Assembly: GCA_964355015.1 (NCBI GenBank)
Contig: CAYHCE010000007.1
Span: forward strand, 1 to 64,000
Direction: 5' to 3'
DNA: 64,000 nucleotides
Source of the DNA: CAYHCE01 sp964355015
GTDB lineage: Bacteria; Cyanobacteriota; Cyanobacteriia; PCC-6307; Cyanobiaceae
Numbering within the stretch: position 1 is the stretch's first letter; every line of letters starts with the position of its first letter. Below, one piece after another: positions 53,774 through 60,942 of the stretch. A program made the position numbers and the translations under genes. Under the pieces are notes generated by a model. The model was not told the DNA's origin and did no database searches. It saw only the letters and a program-made list of their open reading frames with translations.

Positions 53774-54297
53774 CCGATCCCCGGTCGGGGAGTCGAACTC
53801 AGGCTCGCGGTTTCGAGCCGGCGCAGCAACCGGCTCAGTCGGCTGCGGTTGTAGCGCTGCACCCAGAGGCAGGGCAGGTTAAGCAGGGTGGCCGCTGCCA
53901 GCTGGATCAGCACGCCCCCGGGCGGCAGCCAGAGGGCGGTGATCAGCCAGCAGGGCCAGATCGCCAGGTGCACCAGTTCCGCCCGCCGGGTTTCGGCCAG
54001 GAAGCGACGAACCACGGCCGGTTCTGCCGTCTGGATCGTGCCCTTGTCGAAGCCGCCGGGGAAGAACCGTCCGGCGTCGGGCAGCCGATCCTTCCAACGG
54101 CGGATGCCGAGAACCTGCTCATACCAGCGCTGATTCCCCCCCGTTCCCAGCAGGCGGGCCAGGGCGCTGTCGTTCTCCAGCCAGGGGAGCGGCAGCCGGC
54201 TGCCGGCCCAGCCCAGCAGCAGCGAGACCGTGAGCCACCCGGCCGCACTCACGCCCGCCACCACCGATCCCGCTGCGAGCCCGTTGAAGCTGCCCAT
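53770..54297 (-). CDS. CrtO-like (glycosyl-carotenoid acyltransferase) family protein
   Basis: 175-residue membrane protein with a hydrophobic N-terminus, then the core WYEQVLGIRRWKDRLPDAGRFFPGGFDKGTIQTAEPAVVRRFLAETRRAELVHLAIWP and two more hydrophobic segments. The WKD-RLPDAG, GGFDK and ETRRAE-VH motifs match the CrtO/DUF family named from staphyloxanthin synthesis, where it acylates a glycosylated carotenoid. The substrate in this organism is unknown. It overlaps the antiporter gene tail by 4 bp on the other strand. Confidence 0.7.
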   Translation of the reverse strand: MGSFNGLAAGSVVAGVSAAGWLTVSLLLGWAGSRLPLPWLENDSALARLLGTGGNQRWYEQVLGIRRWKDRLPDAGRFFPGGFDKGTIQTAEPAVVRRFLAETRRAELVHLAIWPCWLITALWLPPGGVLIQLAAATLLNLPCLWVQRYNRSRLSRLLRRLETASLSSTPRPGIG

Positions 54298-54444
54298 GCT
54301 CAGCCCCGCTCGAACCTGCCCACCGGCCCCTGCAGCACCGACAACCGCTGGGGCAGCGACATCCAGCCAAGGCCCGGTCCGAAGCCGGGTGATGCGGACG
54401 TGCTGCTCACGGCAAGGCTGTGGTCGTGGTAACGGAGCGTGAAT

Positions 54445-55383
54445 CTAGGCGGACCCACCGCTGCGGCTGGTTCGAATCAACCAGAGGTCCTCCCCGTTGG
54501 TCCAGAGCAGCAGCAGTCCGTGGGAGGAGAGCACGGACAGGCCATGGGGCTGGCGGAGGCCGAGCTGGCGCGCCTGGCTGAGGGGCAACCGGCGCAGTTC
54601 CGCCGTCTCGGGCAAGGCGGCGAGGAAGTCGGGACGGCTGCTGACGGGGACGGCCTGCTCCCAGAGGCCCAGGTAGGGCCTTTCCGCCTTGGGGCTCAGC
54701 CTCAGCTGGCGTCGCGCCAGCGCTGTGGCGGCTGCCGCCGTCGCTGCGGGGCTGGCGGCTTCCTTCCGCTCCCCTCCTCCCTCGGGAGGGCTGCCGGTGC
54801 TGGAGCGGCTGTCGGGGTCGCCTGCCGGGGCCTCCTCCGCGTTGGCGCCGGGTACCGAAGGGCCGTCGGCCAGTCGCTCGGCCAGGCTGAGAGCCGTGAG
54901 CGGGTCTGTCGGCAGGCCTTGCAGGGTGCCCTGTTCCAGACCCCATTGCGGCGCGTTCCGCTCCAGGCTGGCTGCGGCCGTGGGCCTCTGGCGCTGCGGA
55001 GTTCGCTCAGCCGACGCCTTCGCCCGTGCTGACGGCAGGCTGGCACCGAGTTCCGGCGGTGGCGGGGGCAGGGCGCCGTCGAAGGGAAGGGTGACGCTGC
55101 TGAGCCCAGCCGGCAGGGCGGCCGTTTCGGCAGCACGACGGCTGAACCGCAGCAGCTCCGGGGTGTCGTCGCCCGCCCGCAGCCCGGTGGCCTGCTGGCG
55201 GGGTCGATCCAGAAGGCCGGCGCCGGCCAGCCAGAGGGCATGGGCCGCAAGCGCAACGGCCAGCGGCAGCAACCAGGGGGAGTGGGCTGCCACCTGCCAC
55301 GGTCTCTGCAGGCGTTGCTGCCAGCGCTCAGAGGCGACCGGCAGCCGGAAGTTGAACCTCGAAGGGAAGCGCACCGACTTCAA
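54445..55383 (-). CDS. TonB-like protein
   Basis: Up to 312 residues: basic N-terminus, one transmembrane helix (WLLPLAVALAAHALWLAGAGLL, about 38-59), a long Pro/Ala/Ser-rich disordered linker (PPPPPELG, about 110) and a C-terminal block ending in LSVLSSHGLLLLWTNGEDLWLIRTS. This is the layout of TonB/TolA energy transducers, and it is the last gene of an ExbB/ExbD-type operon. I do not see the canonical TonB C-terminal YP motif. The TTG start gives a 56-bp overlap with the previous gene; GTG 55374 is an alternative. Confidence 0.55.
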   Translation of the reverse strand: MKSVRFPSRFNFRLPVASERWQQRLQRPWQVAAHSPWLLPLAVALAAHALWLAGAGLLDRPRQQATGLRAGDDTPELLRFSRRAAETAALPAGLSSVTLPFDGALPPPPPELGASLPSARAKASAERTPQRQRPTAAASLERNAPQWGLEQGTLQGLPTDPLTALSLAERLADGPSVPGANAEEAPAGDPDSRSSTGSPPEGGGERKEAASPAATAAAATALARRQLRLSPKAERPYLGLWEQAVPVSSRPDFLAALPETAELRRLPLSQARQLGLRQPHGLSVLSSHGLLLLWTNGEDLWLIRTSRSGGSA

Positions 55384-55699
55384 GCAGAGGAAGGAATTGC
55401 CGCACCACCCCCCAGGGTGTGGAGGGTTCGGGGATCAGGCGGACCCGGGCCCTGGGATTGATCCGGCCTGCTTCGCGCAGCAGACCGGGCAGCTGCTGGG
55501 CACTGACGGGACGGTTCCACAGCCGCAGGCGGCGATCGGCTGCGAGGTGAATCACCACCACTCCCTGCCGGGCGGGTGCCTGGGCCCATTGCTGGGGGAG
55601 CAGCAGCAGGGCCAGGCTGAACAGGGCCAGGCCGCTGCCGAGCAGGGCGAACCAGAGCCCGTCGGCCACCGGATCACGATCGGCCGGCGATCGGCTCAT
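55328..55699 (-). CDS. ExbD-like small membrane protein (second)
   Basis: 123 residues: one transmembrane helix (FALLGSGLALFSLALLLLP, about 18-36), then a soluble domain (GVVVIHLAADRRLRLWNRPVSAQQLPGLLREAGRINPRARVRLIPEPSTPWGVVRQFLPLL) with the beta-alpha-beta pattern of ExbD/TolR periplasmic domains. The intramembrane Asp that carries protons in ExbD is not in the helix; acidic residues lie before it. It overlaps the previous gene by 4 bp (ATGA). The call rests on layout and operon. Confidence 0.6.
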   Translation of the reverse strand: MSRSPADRDPVADGLWFALLGSGLALFSLALLLLPQQWAQAPARQGVVVIHLAADRRLRLWNRPVSAQQLPGLLREAGRINPRARVRLIPEPSTPWGVVRQFLPLLEVGALPFEVQLPAAGRL

Positions 55700-56055
55700 G
55701 GTGCTGTGGCAGGCAGTTCGACCAGCACGGTGGAGGGGCCCTGGCGGCGCAGCCAGGCCAGGGACTGGCTCACACGGCCGGTCGGCAGGGCGGCGGATGG
55801 AAGGAAGCGCACCACCGTGCCACTCGAGCCGACCACGGCCCCAAGCTGGCGGGCCAGGCGGGTGGCGCTGATCGGCTGGCCGCCCAGATACCAGTCGCCG
55901 GAGGCGGAGCGCACCACCAGCAGGGAGGGACCCCGGGACGAAGCCGGCAGGGTCCGGGCCCGGGGCTGAGGGTGGCCGAGCAGCTCAGGCAGTCCGGCTG
56001 AGGCGGTGAGCACCAGCAGCGTCAGGCCGGTGAGGGCAAGCAGCAGGGGATTCAT
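55696..56055 (-). CDS. ExbD-like small membrane protein (first)
   Basis: 119 residues: an N-terminal helix (LLLALTGLTLLVLTASAGLPELL, about 4-26), then a periplasmic domain (SLLVVRSASGDWYLGGQPISATRLARQLGAVVGSSGTVVRFLPSAALPTGRVSQSLAWLRRQGPSTVLVELP) like ExbD/TolR. There is no Asp in the helix where ExbD has its proton-carrying residue. It is coupled to exbB and the second copy by 4-bp overlaps on both sides. Confidence 0.62.
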   Translation of the reverse strand: MNPLLLALTGLTLLVLTASAGLPELLGHPQPRARTLPASSRGPSLLVVRSASGDWYLGGQPISATRLARQLGAVVGSSGTVVRFLPSAALPTGRVSQSLAWLRRQGPSTVLVELPATAP

Positions 56056-56627
56056 GGCCGTCCCCTCGGCATTGCCAGGGGCTGGAGCAGGGGCTCGGGC
56101 AGCGGATCCCCCGTTGCGACCCCGAGGGCGTCGGCCAGGGCGGCCTGCTCCAGCCGCTGCCGCAGCCAGTGGCGCAGAGCCTGGTTGGTGCGCAGCAGGG
56201 CGGTGGCGATCAGGGCGATCACCAGCCCGCTGAGCGTGCTCACAAGCACCTGGCTGTAGCCGATCAGGCTGCCGCCGCTGGGCAGCGTCAGCTGGGGGCC
56301 GAGCGCCGCCAGGACCCCCATCAGACCCTGCACCGTGCCGATCAGGCCCAGCAGGGGGGCGATCAGGGCGGCCGCTTCCAGCAGGGGCTCTCCCTCGGCC
56401 ATGGCGGACTCCAGCCGGAGGAGATGGAGCTCCTGCCGGGCCTGACGCGCCTGCGGATCGGGGGCGGAGCGGAGCTCTTCGAGCAGGCGCCTCTCCGGGC
56501 GCTGCGTCAGCAGCCCGACACCCCGCCAGTAGCCGAACCGTTCGACCCCGACCGCCACCACGGCGATCGAGAGCAGCAGGAGGGGGACCATCACCGGACC
56601 ACCGGCGCGCAATGCGGAGAAACCCAT
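56052..56627 (-). CDS. exbB: ExbB/TolQ-family proton-channel protein
   Basis: 191-residue inner-membrane protein. A first helix (VMVPLLLLSIAVVAVGVERF), a cytosolic loop (RRLLEELRSAPDPQARQ) and the MotA/TolQ/ExbB core EAAALIAPLLGLIGTVQGLMGVLAALG and VLVSTLSGLVIALIATALLRTNQAL are clear. The core forms a proton channel with ExbD and powers TonB-type work across the envelope. It is shorter than typical ExbB but complete through the third helix. It is the first gene of a four-gene operon joined by ATGA overlaps. Confidence 0.88.
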   Translation of the reverse strand: MGFSALRAGGPVMVPLLLLSIAVVAVGVERFGYWRGVGLLTQRPERRLLEELRSAPDPQARQARQELHLLRLESAMAEGEPLLEAAALIAPLLGLIGTVQGLMGVLAALGPQLTLPSGGSLIGYSQVLVSTLSGLVIALIATALLRTNQALRHWLRQRLEQAALADALGVATGDPLPEPLLQPLAMPRGRP

Positions 56628-56700
56628 CCGGCCCGCGGGCCCTCACTCGGCACACCAGAAGGTAACGGGGTCGGCGCCCCGGCACCTGTGTTGTCCGAAC

Positions 56701-56729
56701 TTGACAGTCCGCCGTTAGTGCATCGATTG
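56701..56729 (+). promoter_or_regulatory. Candidate cysK promoter
   Basis: A perfect TTGACA -35 (56701-56706) followed at 17 bp by CGATTG, a weak -10. It lies 50 bp before the cysK ATG. The -35 is unusually good for this GC-rich DNA, but the -10 is poor, so an activator or a different -10 is likely. Confidence 0.3.
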
Positions 56730-56778
56730 AAAATCCGTCCCTGAGGGTGCGAGGGTGCGGGGAGTTCCCGCTTGATCG

Positions 56779-57765
56779 ATGGCCACGATCTTCGCCGACA
56801 GCAGCCTCAGTATCGGAGGCACCCCCCTGGTGAAGCTCAATCGGGTGGTGGGTGACAGCAAGGCCACCGTGCTGGCCAAGATCGAGGGACGCAATCCGGC
56901 CTATTCGGTGAAGTGCCGCATCGGCGCGGCGATGATCTGGCAGGCCGAGCAGGAGGGTCGACTGGGCCCCGGCAAGGAACTGATCGAGCCCACCAGCGGC
57001 AACACCGGCATCGCCCTGGCCTTCGTGGCGGCCTCCCGCGCCCTCCGCCTCACCCTCACCATGCCGGACACGATGAGCCTGGAACGGCGCAAACTGCTCA
57101 CCGCCTATGGCGCCCATCTCGAGCTCACCGAGGGTCGCCTCGGCATGACGGGAGCGGTGGAGCGTGCCCGGCAGATAGCCGCTTCCGACCCCGACCGCTA
57201 CGTGCTGCTGCAGCAGTTCTCCAACCCCGCCAATCCCCGGATCCACCACGACACAACAGGCCCCGAGATCTGGACGGATACGGAGGGCCGCGTCGACGCG
57301 CTTGTGGCGGGGGTGGGCACCGGCGGCACCATCACGGGGGTGAGCCGTTACATCAAGACCACCCTCGGCAAGCCCCTGGTGTCGGTGGCTGTGGAGCCCG
57401 CCAACAGTCCCGTGATCGCCCAGGCGAAGGCCGGGGAGCCCCCCCAGCCCGGGCCCCACAAAATCCAGGGCATCGGTGCCGGCTTCGTGCCCGAGAACCT
57501 GGATCTGGCACTGGTGGATCGGGTCGAGGCGGTTACCGATCAGGAGGCGGTGGCCATGGCCCGCCGGCTGATGCGCGAGGAGGGGATTCTGGCCGGCATC
57601 TCCTGTGGCGCGGCCACGGTGGCCGCGCTGCGACTGGCGGCGGAGGAGGCCTATGCCGGCAAGACGATCGTGGTGGTGCTGCCCGATTCCGGTGAGCGCT
57701 ATCTCAGCTCGGTGCTGTTCGAGGGGGTTTTCGACGCCTCCGGCCTGGCGCCGGTGGGTCGCTAG
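56779..57765 (+). CDS. cysK: Cysteine synthase (O-acetylserine thiol-lyase)
   Basis: 328-residue PLP enzyme making cysteine from O-acetylserine and sulfide. PLP lysine K45 lies in NPAYSVKCRIG. The substrate loop EPTSGNTGIALAF and the phosphate-binding GVGTGGTITG are conserved, as is GISCGAA near the end. Family length is normal. It draws on the sulfide that the CysTWA system and sulfate reduction provide, and it lies near the sulfide:quinone reductase. The downstream 3' end overlaps a small minus-strand frame by 4 bp. Confidence 0.95.
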   Translation: MATIFADSSLSIGGTPLVKLNRVVGDSKATVLAKIEGRNPAYSVKCRIGAAMIWQAEQEGRLGPGKELIEPTSGNTGIALAFVAASRALRLTLTMPDTMSLERRKLLTAYGAHLELTEGRLGMTGAVERARQIAASDPDRYVLLQQFSNPANPRIHHDTTGPEIWTDTEGRVDALVAGVGTGGTITGVSRYIKTTLGKPLVSVAVEPANSPVIAQAKAGEPPQPGPHKIQGIGAGFVPENLDLALVDRVEAVTDQEAVAMARRLMREEGILAGISCGAATVAALRLAAEEAYAGKTIVVVLPDSGERYLSSVLFEGVFDASGLAPVGR

Positions 57766-57872
57766 GGACGGAGAAGGTTCGTCTCAACGGCCGCCAGCAG
57801 GATCGCTGCCACCGGCATCAGGAAGGTGGCGAGCATCGCCCCGAAGATCAGCGGCTCGATCGCTGGGGCCAT
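57762..57872 (-). CDS. Possible single-helix membrane peptide
   Basis: 36 residues from ATG 57872, mainly one hydrophobic helix (IEPLIFGAMLATFLMPVAAILLAAV) with a short ETNLLRP tail. Size and shape recall small photosystem or NDH subunits, but I recognise no family and no ribosome site is visible. It is overlapped by 4 bp by the end of cysK on the other strand. Confidence 0.3.
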   Translation of the reverse strand: MAPAIEPLIFGAMLATFLMPVAAILLAAVETNLLRP

Positions 57873-57935
57873 CGCTGGGGTTGAGTCCAGCCGCCCGGGA
57901 CCCCCTAGTTTCGAGCCAGCGAAGGGCCCGTTCCG

Positions 57936-58808
57936 ATGCACCACGGTCCTGAGGGTCCGCAGCCTGGATCATCTCCGGGACTTCACCCCGGCGCCCGGCG
58001 CGACCCCGAGCTGATCCGGCGACTGATGCCGCTCTGGGAGTGGCTCTATCGGTACTACTTCCGGGTGAGCACGAGTGGCTGGGAGCACGTACCGGCGGCT
58101 GGTCAGCTGATGCTGGTGGGGTCCCATAACGGCGGCCTGGCCACACCGGATCTGCCGATGTTCCTGGTCGACTGGTTTCGCCGCTTCGGGTACGACCGCC
58201 GGGTGTACGGCCTGGCCCATCCCAAGGTCTGGCGGGCCTTCCCTCCCCTCGCCGATCTGGCGGCCCGGGTCGGGGCGATTCCCTTCTACGCGCGCAATGC
58301 CCTTGCCGTGCTGGAGCAGGGCGACAGCCTGCTCGTGTATCCCGGCGGCGGGCAGGATGCCTTCCGGCCCCATCACCTGCGGGGGCAGATCCACTTCAGT
58401 GGACGCACCGGCTTCATCCGGCTGGCGCTCTGGCACTCCCTGCCGATCCTTCCCCTGATCTCCTGGGGCAGCCACGACACCCTGATCGTGCTGGAAGACT
58501 GTTATGACCGGATGCAGCGCCTGCACGAACGGGGTATGCCCTGGCTGCTCGGCATCGATCCGGAAGTGTTCCCTCTCTATCTCGGCCTTCCCTGGGGGGT
58601 GGGCCTGGGTCCGTTGCCGAACCTGCCACTGCCGGCACGGATCCACACCCGGGTCTGTCGGCCGATCGTGTTCGAGCGCAGCGGCTACGGGGCCAGCCGC
58701 GATCGCCCCTACGTCCAGGCCTGCTACCGGCGCGTCGTCAGCGCCATGCAGGAGCAACTCGATCTCCTGGCGAGCGAGCACTGCCGCTCGACGGGAACGG
58801 CGGGCTGA
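57936..58808 (+). CDS. Lysophospholipid acyltransferase (PlsC superfamily)
   Basis: 290-residue membrane-associated acyltransferase. After a Pro/Gly-rich start, LWEWLYRYYFRVSTSGWEHVPAAGQLMLVGSHNGGLATPDLPMF holds the catalytic His-Asp motif (HNGGLATPD), and ALAVLEQGDSLLVYPGGGQDAFRP is the second conserved block. The HN-G...PD form is the variant seen in DGAT/hemolysin-like plant and cyanobacterial acyltransferases rather than classic HX4D. It probably acylates a lipid; the acceptor is unknown. Confidence 0.83.
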   Translation: MHHGPEGPQPGSSPGLHPGARRDPELIRRLMPLWEWLYRYYFRVSTSGWEHVPAAGQLMLVGSHNGGLATPDLPMFLVDWFRRFGYDRRVYGLAHPKVWRAFPPLADLAARVGAIPFYARNALAVLEQGDSLLVYPGGGQDAFRPHHLRGQIHFSGRTGFIRLALWHSLPILPLISWGSHDTLIVLEDCYDRMQRLHERGMPWLLGIDPEVFPLYLGLPWGVGLGPLPNLPLPARIHTRVCRPIVFERSGYGASRDRPYVQACYRRVVSAMQEQLDLLASEHCRSTGTAG

Positions 58809-58963
58809 GGCCAGCGGCTCGCGCCGATCAATCAGCTCCTGGAGACTGTCGCCGGCGCCTGGCCGCTGCGAGCACAGCCGCCTATTCGCTTCCCTCAGCC
58901 ACATCAACAGCCCAACCGAAGCCGAAGGACGACATAATCCCGAGAATCGCCGGATCCACACCT

Positions 58964-59308
58964 ATGGGCGCTTTCGCGGACGGAGCCATGCCGTGCCTGC
59001 AGCTGCTCGAAGAATTCAGCCAGTTCTTCCGTCTGCTCAGCGAACCTGCCCGCCTGCGGCTGCTCTGTCTGCTGCGGCAGGCACCCATGGATGTGGCCAG
59101 CCTGATCCAGGCCACCGGCTTCAGCCAGTCGCACATCAGCCGTCAGCTCGGTCAGCTGCAGCGCGCCGGCCTGGTGCGGTGCGAACGGGACGGAGTCCGT
59201 CTGATGTATCACGCCGACGACGAATTGGTCGAGGAGCTCTGCGCCCTGGTGCAGGGCCGGCTCAAGCAGCGGCTGGAGTCGCAGCTGCGCCAGCTCCAGC
59301 CGGCCTGA
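58964..59308 (+). CDS. ArsR-family regulator (possible sulfide sensor)
   Basis: 114-residue winged-helix repressor: FFRLLSEPARLRLLCLLRQ, VASLIQATGFSQSHISRQLGQLQRAGLVRCERDGVRLMYHADDELV. Cysteines are C11, C35, C73 and C93. C35 (LLCLLRQ) is at the same helix position as the first sensor Cys of SqrR/BigR-type persulfide sensors, and C93 (ELCALVQ) is near the second. The convergent neighbour encodes a sulfide:quinone reductase, as for SqrR/BigR. A persulfide-sensing role is inferred. The arsenic or metal-site CxC motifs of ArsR/SmtB are absent. Confidence 0.82.
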   Translation: MGAFADGAMPCLQLLEEFSQFFRLLSEPARLRLLCLLRQAPMDVASLIQATGFSQSHISRQLGQLQRAGLVRCERDGVRLMYHADDELVEELCALVQGRLKQRLESQLRQLQPA

Positions 59309-59329
59309 GCGCCGCCGCCGGCCGGCTCG

Positions 59330-60628
59330 CTACGGCTGCCTGTCCTGGTAGGTGAGCTTCAGGGCGCGGGCCAGGGGTTCGAGCGCTCTGAGGAAGCGGC
59401 GCTCGTGGGGCTGGCCCTTGAGCATCCGGTTCCAGTAGATCCAGGGCAATCCCCTGGTTTTCATCCACCACATGCTCCAGCGCTCCCGCGTGGGATCCAC
59501 CAGGAAGGAACTGAGCGGCTGCAGGTCGTAATCGAACTCGGCCATCACCACCTTGCCGTAGCCGGTGATCAGCGGGCAGACGCTGTAACCGTCGTAGCGA
59601 GCCTGCAGCGAGCGGCCGCCCAGCTGGGCCAGCAGATTGGCCACCAGCACCGGCGCCTCACCACGGATCGCTCCCGCCGTTTTGGAGGTGGGCAGCGAAG
59701 AAACGTCGCCGAGGGAGAACACGTTGGCAAAGCGCCGGTGTTGCGTGGTGGCCTTGTCCACATCCACCCAGCCGCCCGCTCCGACGACGGCGAGCGGACT
59801 GAGCGCCACCGCATCCGGAGCCGACATCGGCGGCACGGCATGGAGCATGTCGAAGTGGATCTCCTGCGTCGACACCTGTCCCGCCGCATCGGTGACATCG
59901 AACACCGCCACCTGTTCCGCGGCGCGCACCGCCCTGAGGTTGTGGCGCAGCTGCACCTCGATGCCCCGCTCGCGGATCACGCGTTCCAGCACACGGGCAT
60001 AGGCGGGCACGGCGAAGATCCCGGCCCCGGCCGTGCAGAACAGTACGCGGCTGTTCACCCCCACGCCGCTGCTGGCCTTGAACACGTCGTCGGCCATGTA
60101 CATGATCTTCTGGGGCGCGCCGGCGCACTTGATCGGTGTGTCGGGGAAGGTGAAGATCGCCGTGCCCCCCCGGAAGCTGCGGATCGTCTCCCAGGTGAAG
60201 GAAGTGTGCTCGCGGGAGTAGATGCTCGTGATCCCGTGGTGGCCGAGCGCCTCGGGCAGACCCTCGATCCGCTCCCAGCGGAGCGCGATGCCCGTAGCCA
60301 CCACGAGCGCGTCGTAGCTGAGGCAGGCGCCGTCGGCGCTGAACACCCGGTTCGCCTCCGGATCGAAGTGGGCCGCCGCGCCCCGGATCCAGGTGCAGCC
60401 CGCCGGGATCAGTCCGGCCTCCGGCCGGCACGTCTCCTGCATGGACATCACGCCGCCGCCCACCAGCGTCCAGCCGGGTTGGTAGAAGTGCTCCTCAGAG
60501 GGTTCCAGGATCGCCACGTCGAGCCCCGGCTGCGCCCTCAGCAGCTGGCTGGCCACGGTGATCCCCCCGGCGCCGCCGCCCACGATCAGGACTCGGTGGT
60601 GTGTCTGGCCGGAGCTGGGGTGAGTCAT
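59330..60628 (-). CDS. sqr: Sulfide:quinone oxidoreductase (type II-like)
   Basis: 432-residue membrane-associated flavoprotein that oxidises sulfide and passes electrons to quinone. FAD folds are VLIVGGGAGGITVAS (about 13-27) and VFSLGDVSSLPTSKTAGAIRGEAPVLV. Catalytic cysteines C168 (TPIKCAGAPQK) and C351 (YSVCPLITGYGKV) are both in their expected places, as in type II (SqrB-like) enzymes. The C-terminal amphipathic helix for membrane binding is present (WSMWWMKTRG). It is convergent with an ArsR gene. In a phototroph it could feed the plastoquinone pool or detoxify sulfide. Confidence 0.92.
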   Translation of the reverse strand: MTHPSSGQTHHRVLIVGGGAGGITVASQLLRAQPGLDVAILEPSEEHFYQPGWTLVGGGVMSMQETCRPEAGLIPAGCTWIRGAAAHFDPEANRVFSADGACLSYDALVVATGIALRWERIEGLPEALGHHGITSIYSREHTSFTWETIRSFRGGTAIFTFPDTPIKCAGAPQKIMYMADDVFKASSGVGVNSRVLFCTAGAGIFAVPAYARVLERVIRERGIEVQLRHNLRAVRAAEQVAVFDVTDAAGQVSTQEIHFDMLHAVPPMSAPDAVALSPLAVVGAGGWVDVDKATTQHRRFANVFSLGDVSSLPTSKTAGAIRGEAPVLVANLLAQLGGRSLQARYDGYSVCPLITGYGKVVMAEFDYDLQPLSSFLVDPTRERWSMWWMKTRGLPWIYWNRMLKGQPHERRFLRALEPLARALKLTYQDRQP

Positions 60629-60942
60629 GGCGGAGGGTCGAACCGCTCCTGTCTAGGCAAGGCTCGGGAGCCTGGGCAGGGCCTGGTGCCGTTCCGCCAT
60701 CATCCGGGCCGGCAGGCCCCGTCCGCTCGTCATTTCGGCCCGTGGATCCCGTGAGCGATCGGATCCCGGCAAAGCGGCGCCTCCCGATGGCCAGCCAGCT
60801 GCTGAGCCGCGGCAGGGCTGGGCTTTCCAGGGTTTCCCCAACCCGCCTCAAGGGTGCTGAAAGGGCCCGTCAGGGTACAGGCACTGAACACGGGATCCCG
60901 AGTGACTAACTGTAAATTCGGGCTCTCCCAGCGCTCAGCCGA
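60629..60942. other. Intergenic stretch with no supported gene
   Basis: This lies between the divergent sulfide:quinone reductase and SLC13 genes. Open frames here are short and Arg/Gly-rich without family features. A TAAATTC patch near 60913 is locally AT-rich and could be part of the SLC13 promoter. No palindromic ArsR operator is evident to me. Confidence 0.45.
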
